NCBI GenBank assembly: GCA_016790425.1 | Contig: JAEUPF010000033.1 | Span: forward strand, 1-42,882 | Length of the DNA stretch: 42,882 bases | Source: Rubrivivax sp. | GTDB taxonomy: Bacteria > Pseudomonadota > Gammaproteobacteria > Burkholderiales > Burkholderiaceae_C | Direction: 5' to 3' | Shown here: piece by piece, positions 33,533 through 40,640 of the stretch | Numbering within the stretch: position 1 is the stretch's first letter | How the letters are laid out: each line of letters opens with the position of its first letter | Notes under the pieces: model-generated | Databases searched by the model: none | What the model saw: the letters and a program-made list of their open reading frames with translations, nothing else | What the model was told of the DNA's origin: nothing | Translations under genes and position numbers: made by a program

Positions 33533-34672
33533 ATGACCCCGAGCATCGCCGCCCTCGACACGCCTTGCGCCCTCATCGACGAAGCGCGCATGGACCGCGC
33601 CATCGCCCGCATGCAGCAGCGCATGGACTCGCTCGGCGTGGCGCTGCGGCCGCACGTGAAGACGGCCAAGTGCATCGAGGTGGCGCGCCGGCAGCGTGCC
33701 GCCGGCGCCCGCGGCATCACCGTGTCCACGCTGAAGGAAGCCGAGGAGTTCTTCGCCGCCGGCTTCGACGACGTGCTCTACGCGGTGGGTCTGGCGCCGC
33801 AGAAGATCGCCGCCGCATTCGACCTCGTTCGCCGCGGCTGCCGGCTGTCGGTCGTCGTCGATTCGGTCGCCGCGGCGCAGGCGCTGGCCGCCGCCGCGCG
33901 CCGCGACGGCGCGCGCATCGGCACGCTCATCGAGATCGATGTCGACGGCCACCGCGCCGGCGTGGCACCCGATTCACCGCTGCTGCCGCAGATCGGCCGC
34001 CTGCTGCACGGCGCGGGGCTGCTGGCTGGGGTGATGACGCATTGCGGCGCCAGCTACGAGTGCCGCGGCGAGGCCGCCCTGGTGGCCATGGCCGAGCAGG
34101 AGCGCGCGCGCTGCGTCGCTGCCGCCGAGCGGCTGCGCGCCGCCGGGCTGCCGTGCCCCGCGGTCAGCGTCGGCTCCACGCCCACCGCGCTCTTCGCGCG
34201 CACGCTGGAAGGCGTCACCGAGGTGCGCGCCGGCGTCTACGTCTTCCACGACCTGGTGATGGCGGGGCTGGGCGTCTGCGCGCCCGAGGACATCGCGCTC
34301 ACGGTGCTCGGCACGGTCATCGGCCACCAGCGCGACAAGGGCTGGGTGCTCACCGACGCCGGCTGGATGGCGCTGAGCCGCGACCGCGGCACGCAGGCGC
34401 AGCCGCTCGACCAGGGCTACGGCCTCGTCTGCGACGAGGCGGGCGGCGTGCTCGAAGGCTGGATCGTCAACCAGGCCAACCAGGAACACGGCATCGTCGA
34501 ACACCGCCGCGGCGCCGCGGCCGCCGGCGACGTCGAGGCCCGCTTCCCGATCGGCACGCGGCTGCGCATCCTGCCCAACCACGCCTGCGCCACCGCCGCG
34601 CAGCACGCCGGCTACGCGGTGATCGAAGGCGGCAGGGTCCAGGCGCGCTGGCCGCGCTTCAACGGCTGGTAG
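33533..34672 (+). CDS. DSD1-family PLP enzyme (D-threonine aldolase / D-serine dehydratase-like)
   Basis: A 379-residue fold-III PLP enzyme with an alanine racemase-type barrel. It begins with the typical LDTPCALIDEARMDRAI. Lys43 in LRPHVKTAKCIEV is the Schiff-base lysine. VSVGSTPT is the phosphate-binding loop, and His350 and Cys352 in LPNHACATAAQH form the metal site that marks D-threonine aldolase and eukaryotic-type D-serine dehydratase. Sequence alone does not separate these two activities. The ATG at 33533 begins exactly at the conserved start. It is the first of three closely spaced genes ending in ridA. RidA clears enamine products of PLP dehydratases, which mildly favours a dehydratase role. 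Confidence 0.85.
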   Translation: MTPSIAALDTPCALIDEARMDRAIARMQQRMDSLGVALRPHVKTAKCIEVARRQRAAGARGITVSTLKEAEEFFAAGFDDVLYAVGLAPQKIAAAFDLVRRGCRLSVVVDSVAAAQALAAAARRDGARIGTLIEIDVDGHRAGVAPDSPLLPQIGRLLHGAGLLAGVMTHCGASYECRGEAALVAMAEQERARCVAAAERLRAAGLPCPAVSVGSTPTALFARTLEGVTEVRAGVYVFHDLVMAGLGVCAPEDIALTVLGTVIGHQRDKGWVLTDAGWMALSRDRGTQAQPLDQGYGLVCDEAGGVLEGWIVNQANQEHGIVEHRRGAAAAGDVEARFPIGTRLRILPNHACATAAQHAGYAVIEGGRVQARWPRFNGW

Positions 34673-34684
34673 CAAGGTGCGAGC

Positions 34685-35119
34685 ATGCGGTCGCTGACGT
34701 CACGCCGCCTTGCGCTGGCATGGACCGCCGCCACGGCGCTGCCGCTGGCGGCCGCGCCGGGCCGCGCGGCCGATGCCGCATTGCACCCGCAGCGCCGCTG
34801 GTACGAGCGGGCGCACCAGATGCTGCTGCTGGCGCAAAGCTTGGGCGACCAGAGCTACGGCGCCGTGGTGGTGTTGGGCGATGCCGAAGTCGGCCTCGGG
34901 CCGAGCCGCGTCGTCAAGGACCGCGACCCCGACGCGCACGCCGAGCGCGTGGCGCTGCGCGAGGCCGAGCGCGCCCTCGGCCGCGCCGACCTGGGTGGCG
35001 CGGTGCTGTACTCGACTTCGCGGCCGTGCCGCGTGTGCGAGGCCGCCGCTGCCCGCGCCGGCATCGCGCGCATGTTCCACGGCCCGGCGTTGCTGGACGC
35101 CGGCGTGCCGCAGCCGTGA
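34685..35119 (+). CDS. Exported cytidine-deaminase-fold protein
   Basis: A 144-residue protein of the nucleoside deaminase superfamily. The zinc and proton-shuttle motif HAE (His85, Glu87) is followed by PCRVC (Cys115, Cys118), the complete catalytic set. Residues 1-29 form a clear signal sequence: Arg-rich start, LALAWTAATALPLAAA, and a cut near GRAAD. Members of this superfamily are normally cytoplasmic, so periplasmic location is unusual. Substrate is unknown; the core is short and resembles the guanine/tRNA-adenosine deaminase branch more than cytidine deaminase. It starts 12 bases after the DSD1-type gene and ends 26 bases before ridA. Confidence 0.75.
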   Translation: MRSLTSRRLALAWTAATALPLAAAPGRAADAALHPQRRWYERAHQMLLLAQSLGDQSYGAVVVLGDAEVGLGPSRVVKDRDPDAHAERVALREAERALGRADLGGAVLYSTSRPCRVCEAAAARAGIARMFHGPALLDAGVPQP

Positions 35120-35145
35120 CCCCACCCCCCTTGGAGGAAAGCGCG

Positions 35146-35547
35146 ATGACCCGGCCCATGCTCGTGAACCCGCAAGGCGGCCCGGCCCCGGGCGGCCACT
35201 ACAGCCATGCCGCGGTCGGCGCGGGGCTGGTGTTCGTCGCCGGCCAGTTGCCGGTGGCACCGGACGGCCGCCGGCTGGCCGGCGAGCCGTTCGAGGTGCA
35301 GGCGCGGCAGGTGCTGGCCAACGTGCAGGCCGCGCTGGAGGCAGCCGGCTCGGGTGTGGAGCTGCTCTTGCAGGTGCGCGTCTACGTCACCGACATCACC
35401 CACTGGGGCGCCTTCAACACGCTGTACGCCGAGTGGACCGGCGCGCACCGGCCGGCACGCGCCGTGGTGCCGGTGCCCACGCTCAACGGCGGCTTGCTGC
35501 TCGAAGTGGAAGCCGTGGCGTTGATGGGCAGCAGCGACCGGCCCTGA
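35146..35547 (+). CDS. RidA family enamine/imine deaminase
   Basis: A 133-residue RidA (YjgF/YER057c/UK114) protein, which hydrolyses reactive enamines and imines released by PLP enzymes. Arg105 and Glu120 fall at the same positions as the catalytic residues of E. coli RidA. GHYSHAAVGAGLVFVAGQLP and VRVYVTDITHWGAFN are family segments. ATG 35146 is preceded by an excellent GGAGGA site, which fixes the start although the frame is open far upstream. It closes the three-gene run with the DSD1-type enzyme, a functionally sensible pairing. Subfamily (RidA proper or Rid2-7) is not assigned. Confidence 0.9.
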   Translation: MTRPMLVNPQGGPAPGGHYSHAAVGAGLVFVAGQLPVAPDGRRLAGEPFEVQARQVLANVQAALEAAGSGVELLLQVRVYVTDITHWGAFNTLYAEWTGAHRPARAVVPVPTLNGGLLLEVEAVALMGSSDRP

Positions 35548-35610
35548 AGCGCGCGGCGCCCCGACCCCGGCAGCGACACCGTATCGACCCTTGTCGCGAG
35601 TCGGCCATGC

Positions 35611-35682
35611 GCGTGAGTTCGTGCGTGAGTTCGCGCGTGAGTTCGCGCGTGAGTTCGCGCCGAGTTCGCACGTGAGCGCACG
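35611..35682. repeat. Intergenic 12-bp tandem repeat array
   Basis: The unit GCGTGAGTTCGC occurs as four adjacent copies (35611-35658; the first ends in T instead of C), followed by two decayed copies to about 35682. It lies in the 247-base gap between ridA and the gene at 35795. No coding function is supported in it. It could serve as a protein-binding array or a slippage-prone spacer. Confidence 0.9.
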
Positions 35683-35794
35683 CGTGTCCCCACCGCTCGT
35701 TCGTACCCCCTAGGGCAAAGGACGGCGGCGCGCGGGCGTGCTTCCTACCATCGCGCCTCCTGGCTTCGCCACCCTTGCCGCAGGAGAGCTCCCG

Positions 35795-37804
35795 ATGGCC
35801 GACGAACCGAACCCGCTGCCGCCGCTGGAGATTCCCTGGAAGCTCGCGGCCACCACGCAGCCGCTGGCCGCCGGCGAGCCCGAGCAGACGGCGCTGTCGC
35901 TGTTCTTCTTCGAGCCCGACGACGCTGCGCTCATCGGCGCCTTTCCCGACGAGCGCATCGTCTTCGTCAAGCTCACCGCCTCGGTATCGCCGGCGTCGAT
36001 CCCGGCCAGGCTGTCGCCGGTGGCGGCGGCGTTCCTCGGCGAAGGCATCCCCTGCCTGCACCTGCTGTTGGACCTCAAGGTCAGCGCGAGCGACCACGCG
36101 CCGGGCACCGTGCGGCCCTACTTCCACGCCGCCGCGCCGCTGAACCGGCGCATGGTGCAGACCGGCGTCGTCGGCGGCGACGCCTACGAGGGCGAAGCCG
36201 AGTCGCTGGCCGTCGGCAAGAGCGGCACGCAGGTGCGCGAGTCGCTGCGCAGCCACGCCACCACGACGACGGCCGGCGCGTCGGGCGGGCTGAACCTGGG
36301 GCCGGTGTCCATCGGCGGCGGCGTCAGCCGCACCAGCACCGACCTGGAGAGCAGCCGCGCCGTCTCGCAGGTGGTGGACACCACCACGCGCCAGGCCGCC
36401 GAGGAAAGGCGCGAGCTCATCAGCCACACCACCAACGTCGAGAACATCATTTCGCTGCTGCGCGCCAAGTACGTGGGCACGCCGCACCTGAGCTTCTCGC
36501 TGTCGCCGCAGCCGCTGACGCAGCTGTCGATCGACCCGGCCGACCCGAACCTGTGGTTCCAGCAACTGCTGGCGCGCCGCTCGTCGGGCATCGAAGGCAT
36601 CCAGGAGTTCACCGCGGTGATCGTGGCGCCGCGCGGTTCCGGCTTCTGCCTCAACGCCCGCCTGCGCCGCGTGTGCCTGCTCGACAGCCCGCCCGGCCCG
36701 TTCGAGGTGCGCGAGCGCTTCGACCCGAACCTGAACCTGCTGCAGCTCAACCGCATGGTGCAGTACCTGAACCGCACCTTCCCGCCGGGCACGCCGCTGG
36801 AGGAACTCGACATCGACATCGTCGCCGGCCTCGCCAACGCCGGCGCATTCCGGCGCGCGGTGGTGGAGCTGTGGGGCTTGCGTCTGGGGCCGCAGCTCGT
36901 CATCGCCTCGGTCGTCTCGCCCACCGGCACCGGCGACGCCCTGGCCACGGGGCGCGCGGCGTACAAGCATTTCCTCGAGGTGTGGCTCGATACGCTGCGC
37001 GACGAGTACGAGCGCGAGGTGGCGCGCTCGCCGCTGGAGCGCGGCGTGCTGCTGGGCGAGAACCGCTTTCTCGACACCTGCTTCGGCTTGGCCGACGGTG
37101 GTGGTGGCGGTGGCGACGAAGGCGCCGAGCCGCCGCTCGTCGTCACGAGCACCTCGGCCAGCGTCGGCCCGCTCATCCGCGTGCCGCTGCCACGCGGCTT
37201 CTTCGACATCGGCGGCAGCTCGGTGCTCACGCACAGCGGCAACGGCAGCTCGGCGCGCGCGCATGCGCTGGAGACCACCGCGCGCTGGAACGCGCTCGAC
37301 CAGCGCCTGGCCGGCCTGCTTGCCAACGGCAGCATCGCCGCCGGCAGCGGCGACACGGTGCTGAAGGCCAACGACCCGGCGCTGGTCGGCGTGTTGCTGG
37401 AACACTGGCGCAAGCTTCCCGAAGGCGACCCGCGCAACCTCGGCTTCGAACAGGCCGCGGCCTTGCTCAAGCTCGGTGACGCGCAGCGCAAGGCCTTGCG
37501 CGGCACCGGCGCCACGAACCTCTCCGGCATCGCCTCGGCGTTGACGAGCGCGGCCCGCGTCGAGGAGCACAACGCCGACGTGGCGCGCGCGCAGGAGCTG
37601 TTCAGGAAGCGCAAGCTGACCGCGCCGCCGGAACTGCTGCGCACGACGCTCGATGCGCGCTCCGCGGCCGCCATCGTCGGCGGCATCGGCGACGTGCTGG
37701 CGAAGGCGCCGCCGCCGCCGCTGGCCGAGGTGCCGGCCGTCCCGCCTGCGGGCGGCGGGCCGACGAAGAAGTCCGGCAAGTCCGGCGAGCGCGGCAAGCG
37801 TTGA
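35795..37804 (+). CDS. Large protein of unknown function
   Basis: I do not recognise this 669-residue protein. It has no signal peptide and no convincing membrane segment. Residues 1-130 appear to be a mixed alpha/beta domain. Residues 153-200 are rich in Thr, Ser and Gly in alternating patterns (ATTTTAGASGGLNLGPVSIG), followed by a charged helix (QAAEERRELISHTTNVENII). Residues 250-430 are a second mixed domain with PNLNLLQLNRMVQYLNRTFP. A six-glycine linker lies at 435-440. The last 200 residues are mostly helical, ending in a Lys/Gly tail. ATG 35795 is supported by AGGAG 10 bases upstream. It lies 21 bases before the PhoD-like gene, so the two are probably one operon. Confidence 0.75.
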   Translation: MADEPNPLPPLEIPWKLAATTQPLAAGEPEQTALSLFFFEPDDAALIGAFPDERIVFVKLTASVSPASIPARLSPVAAAFLGEGIPCLHLLLDLKVSASDHAPGTVRPYFHAAAPLNRRMVQTGVVGGDAYEGEAESLAVGKSGTQVRESLRSHATTTTAGASGGLNLGPVSIGGGVSRTSTDLESSRAVSQVVDTTTRQAAEERRELISHTTNVENIISLLRAKYVGTPHLSFSLSPQPLTQLSIDPADPNLWFQQLLARRSSGIEGIQEFTAVIVAPRGSGFCLNARLRRVCLLDSPPGPFEVRERFDPNLNLLQLNRMVQYLNRTFPPGTPLEELDIDIVAGLANAGAFRRAVVELWGLRLGPQLVIASVVSPTGTGDALATGRAAYKHFLEVWLDTLRDEYEREVARSPLERGVLLGENRFLDTCFGLADGGGGGGDEGAEPPLVVTSTSASVGPLIRVPLPRGFFDIGGSSVLTHSGNGSSARAHALETTARWNALDQRLAGLLANGSIAAGSGDTVLKANDPALVGVLLEHWRKLPEGDPRNLGFEQAAALLKLGDAQRKALRGTGATNLSGIASALTSAARVEEHNADVARAQELFRKRKLTAPPELLRTTLDARSAAAIVGGIGDVLAKAPPPPLAEVPAVPPAGGGPTKKSGKSGERGKR

Positions 37805-37825
37805 GCACCGGCCCGGAGTAGGGAC

Positions 37826-39523
37826 ATGGCGGCCAAGCGAGCGGCCGGCCCGCGGCGCCTGACGCTCGGGCCGGTGCTCGGGCACACCGACCACGCCTCG
37901 ACGCGCATCTGGATCCAGGTGGCGGACGACCCGCGCCTGTACGCGGTGCGCGTCGAAGGTGCCGGCCTCTTCGCGTTCGAGAGCACCGAAGCGGCCGGCG
38001 CCGTCGAGTTCGGCACGGCGATCGCGCGCGTCACGGGCCTGCAGCCCGACCGCCGCTACGGTTACCGCATCCTGCGCGCCGGGCGCTATCTCGCCGCGGC
38101 GCGCGGCTCGGTGCGCACGCTGCCGCCGCCGCCCTCGATGACGCCGCTGCTGTTCGACGTCGTCTCGTGCAACGGCAGCAGCCGGCTGGGCGCCTGGCAG
38201 CAGCTCGCCGACCATGTGGAGCGCGCGCAGCCGTCGTTCATCGTCATGATGGGCGACCAGGTCTACCTCGACGAGGACGAACCGAACATCTTCCGCGACC
38301 ACTTCGGGGCCGGCGACTCGCCGCGCAGCCGCGCCGCGCGGCGGCAGGCGATGGCCGCCAACTACCGCGCCAACTGGTCGCGCGAGCCGGTGGCGCGGCT
38401 GCTGGCCAGCACGCCCACCTACATGGTGTGGGACGACCACGACATCCGCGACGGCTGGGGCTCGATGGCCAGCGACAGCGAGACGCTCGTGGCGCAGTTC
38501 CCGCGCGGTGCCGGCATCTTCGCCAAGAGCACCGCCTATTTCGAGGACGCGCGCGACGTCTACTGGCACTTCCAGGGCTGCCGCAACCCGCGCCCGGGCG
38601 ACCACGCCGACCCGCTGAACCCGGCGCAGCCCGACCCCGCGTTCCCCAACTACGTCGATGGCCCGTTGCCCGCGAGCGTGCGCGTGGGCATGCCGTTCGT
38701 GTTCCGCTGCGGCAGGTTGATGGTGGTGGTGCTCGACAGCCGCGGCGCGCGCGACGTGTTCCGCAAGGACAAGCCGATCCTCGGCAACGTGCAGTGGACC
38801 TTTGTCGATCAGGTGCTGGCGCGCGTGCCGGCCGACATCGACGCGCTGGCCATCGTCACCGCGACGCCTCTGGCTTCGCAGGACCCCGACGGCCAGACGC
38901 AACGGCTGATGGGGGGGCGCACCGACGACGTGCAGAGTTTCCGCCGCGGCGACGAGCAGGAACTCTTCCACCCGCCGAGCAAGGACGGCAAGGCCGAGGG
39001 CATCGTCAAGTCGATCATCAGCGCCAAGGTCGAGCGCCTGACCGGCACCAACCCGAACCTCGGCGACTTCCAGGTCAACAACATCGACGAAGCGCGCGAC
39101 CAGTGGTCGCACCGCTTCGCGCGGCCCGAGCAGCGCGCGCTGCTCGCCGCGGCGTTCAAGGCGCGCCTGGCCAACCGGCCGCAGGGCTTCAAGGGCCGTG
39201 AACTGCTGTTCCTCTCGGGCGACATCCACATCGGCTGCAGTTTCGAGGTCAGCGCGGCGCGGCCGGTCAAGGCGAAGGCCACGTCGCTCACGACGTCGGG
39301 CATCAGCCAGATCGAGGACCGGCAGCCGTTCATCGGCGTCTACGTCGACCGCTCGTTCGCGCTCGCGCCGGGCATCAGCGCCGAGCTGAAGGACGTGATC
39401 GTCAGCTTCAACTTCGGCGTCGTCACCGTCACCCCCACCGGCAGCGGCGCGCAGGTGCAGACGGCCATCGCGCACGAGGGCAACGGCTTCGCGTTCGAGC
39501 TCGACGTCAAGGACTTGATCTGA
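37826..39523 (+). CDS. PhoD-like metallophosphatase
   Basis: A 565-residue protein of the PhoD/alkaline phosphatase D type. A short beta domain (about 12-95) precedes the phosphatase core. Metal-ligand motifs are MMGDQVYLDE (Asp144), VWDDHDIRDGWG (Asp203, Asp204, His205) and FLSGDIHIG near residue 470. The N-terminus MAAKRAAGPRRLTLG has no Tat or Sec signal, unlike classical PhoD, so this one is probably cytoplasmic. A phosphodiester or nucleotide substrate is plausible but not shown. It follows the unknown 669-residue gene after 21 bases. ATG 37826 has GGAG about 10 bases upstream. Confidence 0.83.
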   Translation: MAAKRAAGPRRLTLGPVLGHTDHASTRIWIQVADDPRLYAVRVEGAGLFAFESTEAAGAVEFGTAIARVTGLQPDRRYGYRILRAGRYLAAARGSVRTLPPPPSMTPLLFDVVSCNGSSRLGAWQQLADHVERAQPSFIVMMGDQVYLDEDEPNIFRDHFGAGDSPRSRAARRQAMAANYRANWSREPVARLLASTPTYMVWDDHDIRDGWGSMASDSETLVAQFPRGAGIFAKSTAYFEDARDVYWHFQGCRNPRPGDHADPLNPAQPDPAFPNYVDGPLPASVRVGMPFVFRCGRLMVVVLDSRGARDVFRKDKPILGNVQWTFVDQVLARVPADIDALAIVTATPLASQDPDGQTQRLMGGRTDDVQSFRRGDEQELFHPPSKDGKAEGIVKSIISAKVERLTGTNPNLGDFQVNNIDEARDQWSHRFARPEQRALLAAAFKARLANRPQGFKGRELLFLSGDIHIGCSFEVSAARPVKAKATSLTTSGISQIEDRQPFIGVYVDRSFALAPGISAELKDVIVSFNFGVVTVTPTGSGAQVQTAIAHEGNGFAFELDVKDLI

Positions 39524-39570
39524 GTCGAACGGGCCGGCCGGGCGCGCCCGAAGCGCCGCGCCGCGGCTGC

Positions 39571-39576
39571 TAGGCT
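39571..39576 (+). promoter_or_regulatory. Possible -10 element close to the Crp/Fnr gene start
   Basis: TAGGCT ends 6 bases before the GTG at 39583. The AGG inside it could instead act as a weak ribosome-binding site 8 bases before the start, so its role is ambiguous. Confidence 0.25.
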
Positions 39577-39582
39577 CGCGTC

Positions 39583-40275
39583 GTGGACCGTGGCGTCAAC
39601 TCCGAAGCGCTCCAGCGCCTCATCGCTCTGTACCCGGCGCTGGCGGCGCTGCCCGAAGCCGAGCGCGCCGACGTCATCGAGCGCGACGCGCAGTGGCTCG
39701 AAGTGCCTGCCGGCACGGTGCTGTTCGAGGAAGGCGCACCCTGCCGCGGCTTCCCGATGGTGCTGGCCGGCGACGTGCGCGTGGCGCGCGGCGCGCCGGG
39801 CGGGCGGCGGCTGGAGCTGTACCGCGTGGCGCCCGGCGAGCTGTGCGTGGTCTCGGCGTCGTGCCTCTTCGGCCACGCCCCGTTGACGGCGCACGGGCAA
39901 GCCGCCGAAGCCAGCGAATTGCTGGTGCTGAGCTTGGCCGGCTTCGAGCGCTGGTGCGCCCACGAGCCCTTCCGGCGCTACGTCTTCGGCGTCTTCGCCG
40001 AGCGCCTGGCCGACCTGATGCAGCTCGTCGAAGCGGTGGCCTTCCAGCGCCTGGACCAGCGCCTGGCGCAAGCGCTGCTCGGCCGCGGCCGCGAAGTGCA
40101 GGCCACGCACCAGGCGCTGGCCGACGAGCTGGGCACCGTGCGCGAGATCGTCTCGCGGCTGCTGGCCCGCTTCGAGCGTGCCGGCTGGGTGCAACTGGCG
40201 CGCGAGCGCGTCGTGCTCGTCGATGCGCGGGCGTTGCGCGCGCTGGCCGCGGGCGAGCCGGTACCGGCGCGCTGA
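39583..40275 (+). CDS. Crp/Fnr family transcription regulator
   Basis: A 230-residue regulator. Residues about 15-125 form the cyclic-nucleotide-type beta barrel (GTVLFEEGAPCRGF, MVLAGDVRVAR), 130-160 the dimer helix, and 160-225 a winged helix with recognition helix near TVREIVSRLLARFERAGWV. The N-terminal cysteine cluster of Fnr is absent, so oxygen sensing by [4Fe-4S] is unlikely. The barrel instead has Cys88 and Cys94 in ELCVVSASCLFG. The start is GTG 39583; no better start is seen. A CRP-like palindrome and a DUF2892 gene follow directly, which suggests it controls that gene. Confidence 0.88.
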   Translation: MDRGVNSEALQRLIALYPALAALPEAERADVIERDAQWLEVPAGTVLFEEGAPCRGFPMVLAGDVRVARGAPGGRRLELYRVAPGELCVVSASCLFGHAPLTAHGQAAEASELLVLSLAGFERWCAHEPFRRYVFGVFAERLADLMQLVEAVAFQRLDQRLAQALLGRGREVQATHQALADELGTVREIVSRLLARFERAGWVQLARERVVLVDARALRALAAGEPVPAR

Positions 40276-40318
40276 GGCGGTTGGCCCCCGTTGCCCCGCC
40301 GCGGCGCGGGCGGCTGCG

Positions 40319-40334
40319 TGTGACCGCAGTCACC
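40319..40334 (+). promoter_or_regulatory. CRP/Fnr-type binding site upstream of the DUF2892 gene
   Basis: TGTGA (40319-40323), six bases, TCACC (40330-40334) matches the CRP-family consensus TGTGA-N6-TCACA in nine of ten positions. The inner part GTGAC-CGCA-GTCAC is a perfect inverted repeat. Its centre lies about 89 bases before ATG 40416. A transcription start near 40368 would put the site at -41.5, the class II activator position, though the -10 candidate CACACT at 40356-40361 is weak. Confidence 0.6.
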
Positions 40335-40370
40335 GACTCGCCGCGCGGCGCTGCGCACACTCCCCTTCGA

Positions 40371-40391
40371 ACCGGCCGCCTTCAGGCCGGT
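40371..40391. repeat. 7-bp inverted repeat in the DUF2892 leader
   Basis: ACCGGCC (40371-40377) and GGCCGGT (40385-40391) form a perfect stem with a 7-base loop, 24 bases before ATG 40416. It could be a leader hairpin near the 5' end of the message or a second binding site. Confidence 0.45.
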
Positions 40392-40415
40392 GCATCACGA
40401 CAAGGACCCGCGAAC

Positions 40416-40619
40416 ATGAAGACCAACGTCGGCGGCATCGACCGCCCCCTGCGCATCGTGGCCGGCCTGGCGCTGATCGGCCTCACGCTCTCGGGCGTGA
40501 TCGGCGCCTGGGGCTGGATCGGTGTGGTGCCGCTTGCCACCGGCGCCCTGGGCACCTGCCCGCTGTATTCGGTGCTCGGCTTCAACACCTGCCCGATGCG
40601 GGCCGGCGGCCAGCGCTGA
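40416..40619 (+). CDS. DUF2892 (YgaP-type) membrane protein
   Basis: A 67-residue protein matching the DUF2892 membrane domain found alone or fused to rhodanese in YgaP. It begins MKTNVGGIDRPLRIVAG and has two hydrophobic segments (about 12-29 and 34-47). Cys48 in TCPLYSVLG and Cys59 in NTCPM are typical of the domain. AAGGA lies 10 bases before ATG 40416. In many genomes such genes neighbour sulfur-transfer or thiol-responsive functions; no rhodanese is present here. It sits 140 bases after the Crp/Fnr gene with a CRP-like box in between, and converges on the DadA-like gene. Confidence 0.88.
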   Translation: MKTNVGGIDRPLRIVAGLALIGLTLSGVIGAWGWIGVVPLATGALGTCPLYSVLGFNTCPMRAGGQR

Positions 40620-40640
40620 CCCCCGGCCGCGCCGCGGCCT

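Noticed and set aside
35483-39475. A very long open frame on the minus strand across the unknown/PhoD genes
   Set aside because: It is antisense to well-supported genes with conserved motifs and has the Arg/His-rich low-quality composition typical of shadow frames in very GC-rich DNA.
35795-39523. The unknown gene plus phosphatase as an anti-phage defence island
   Set aside because: No recognised defence domain, recombinase, prophage gene or composition shift is seen nearby; it is kept only as an unknown module.
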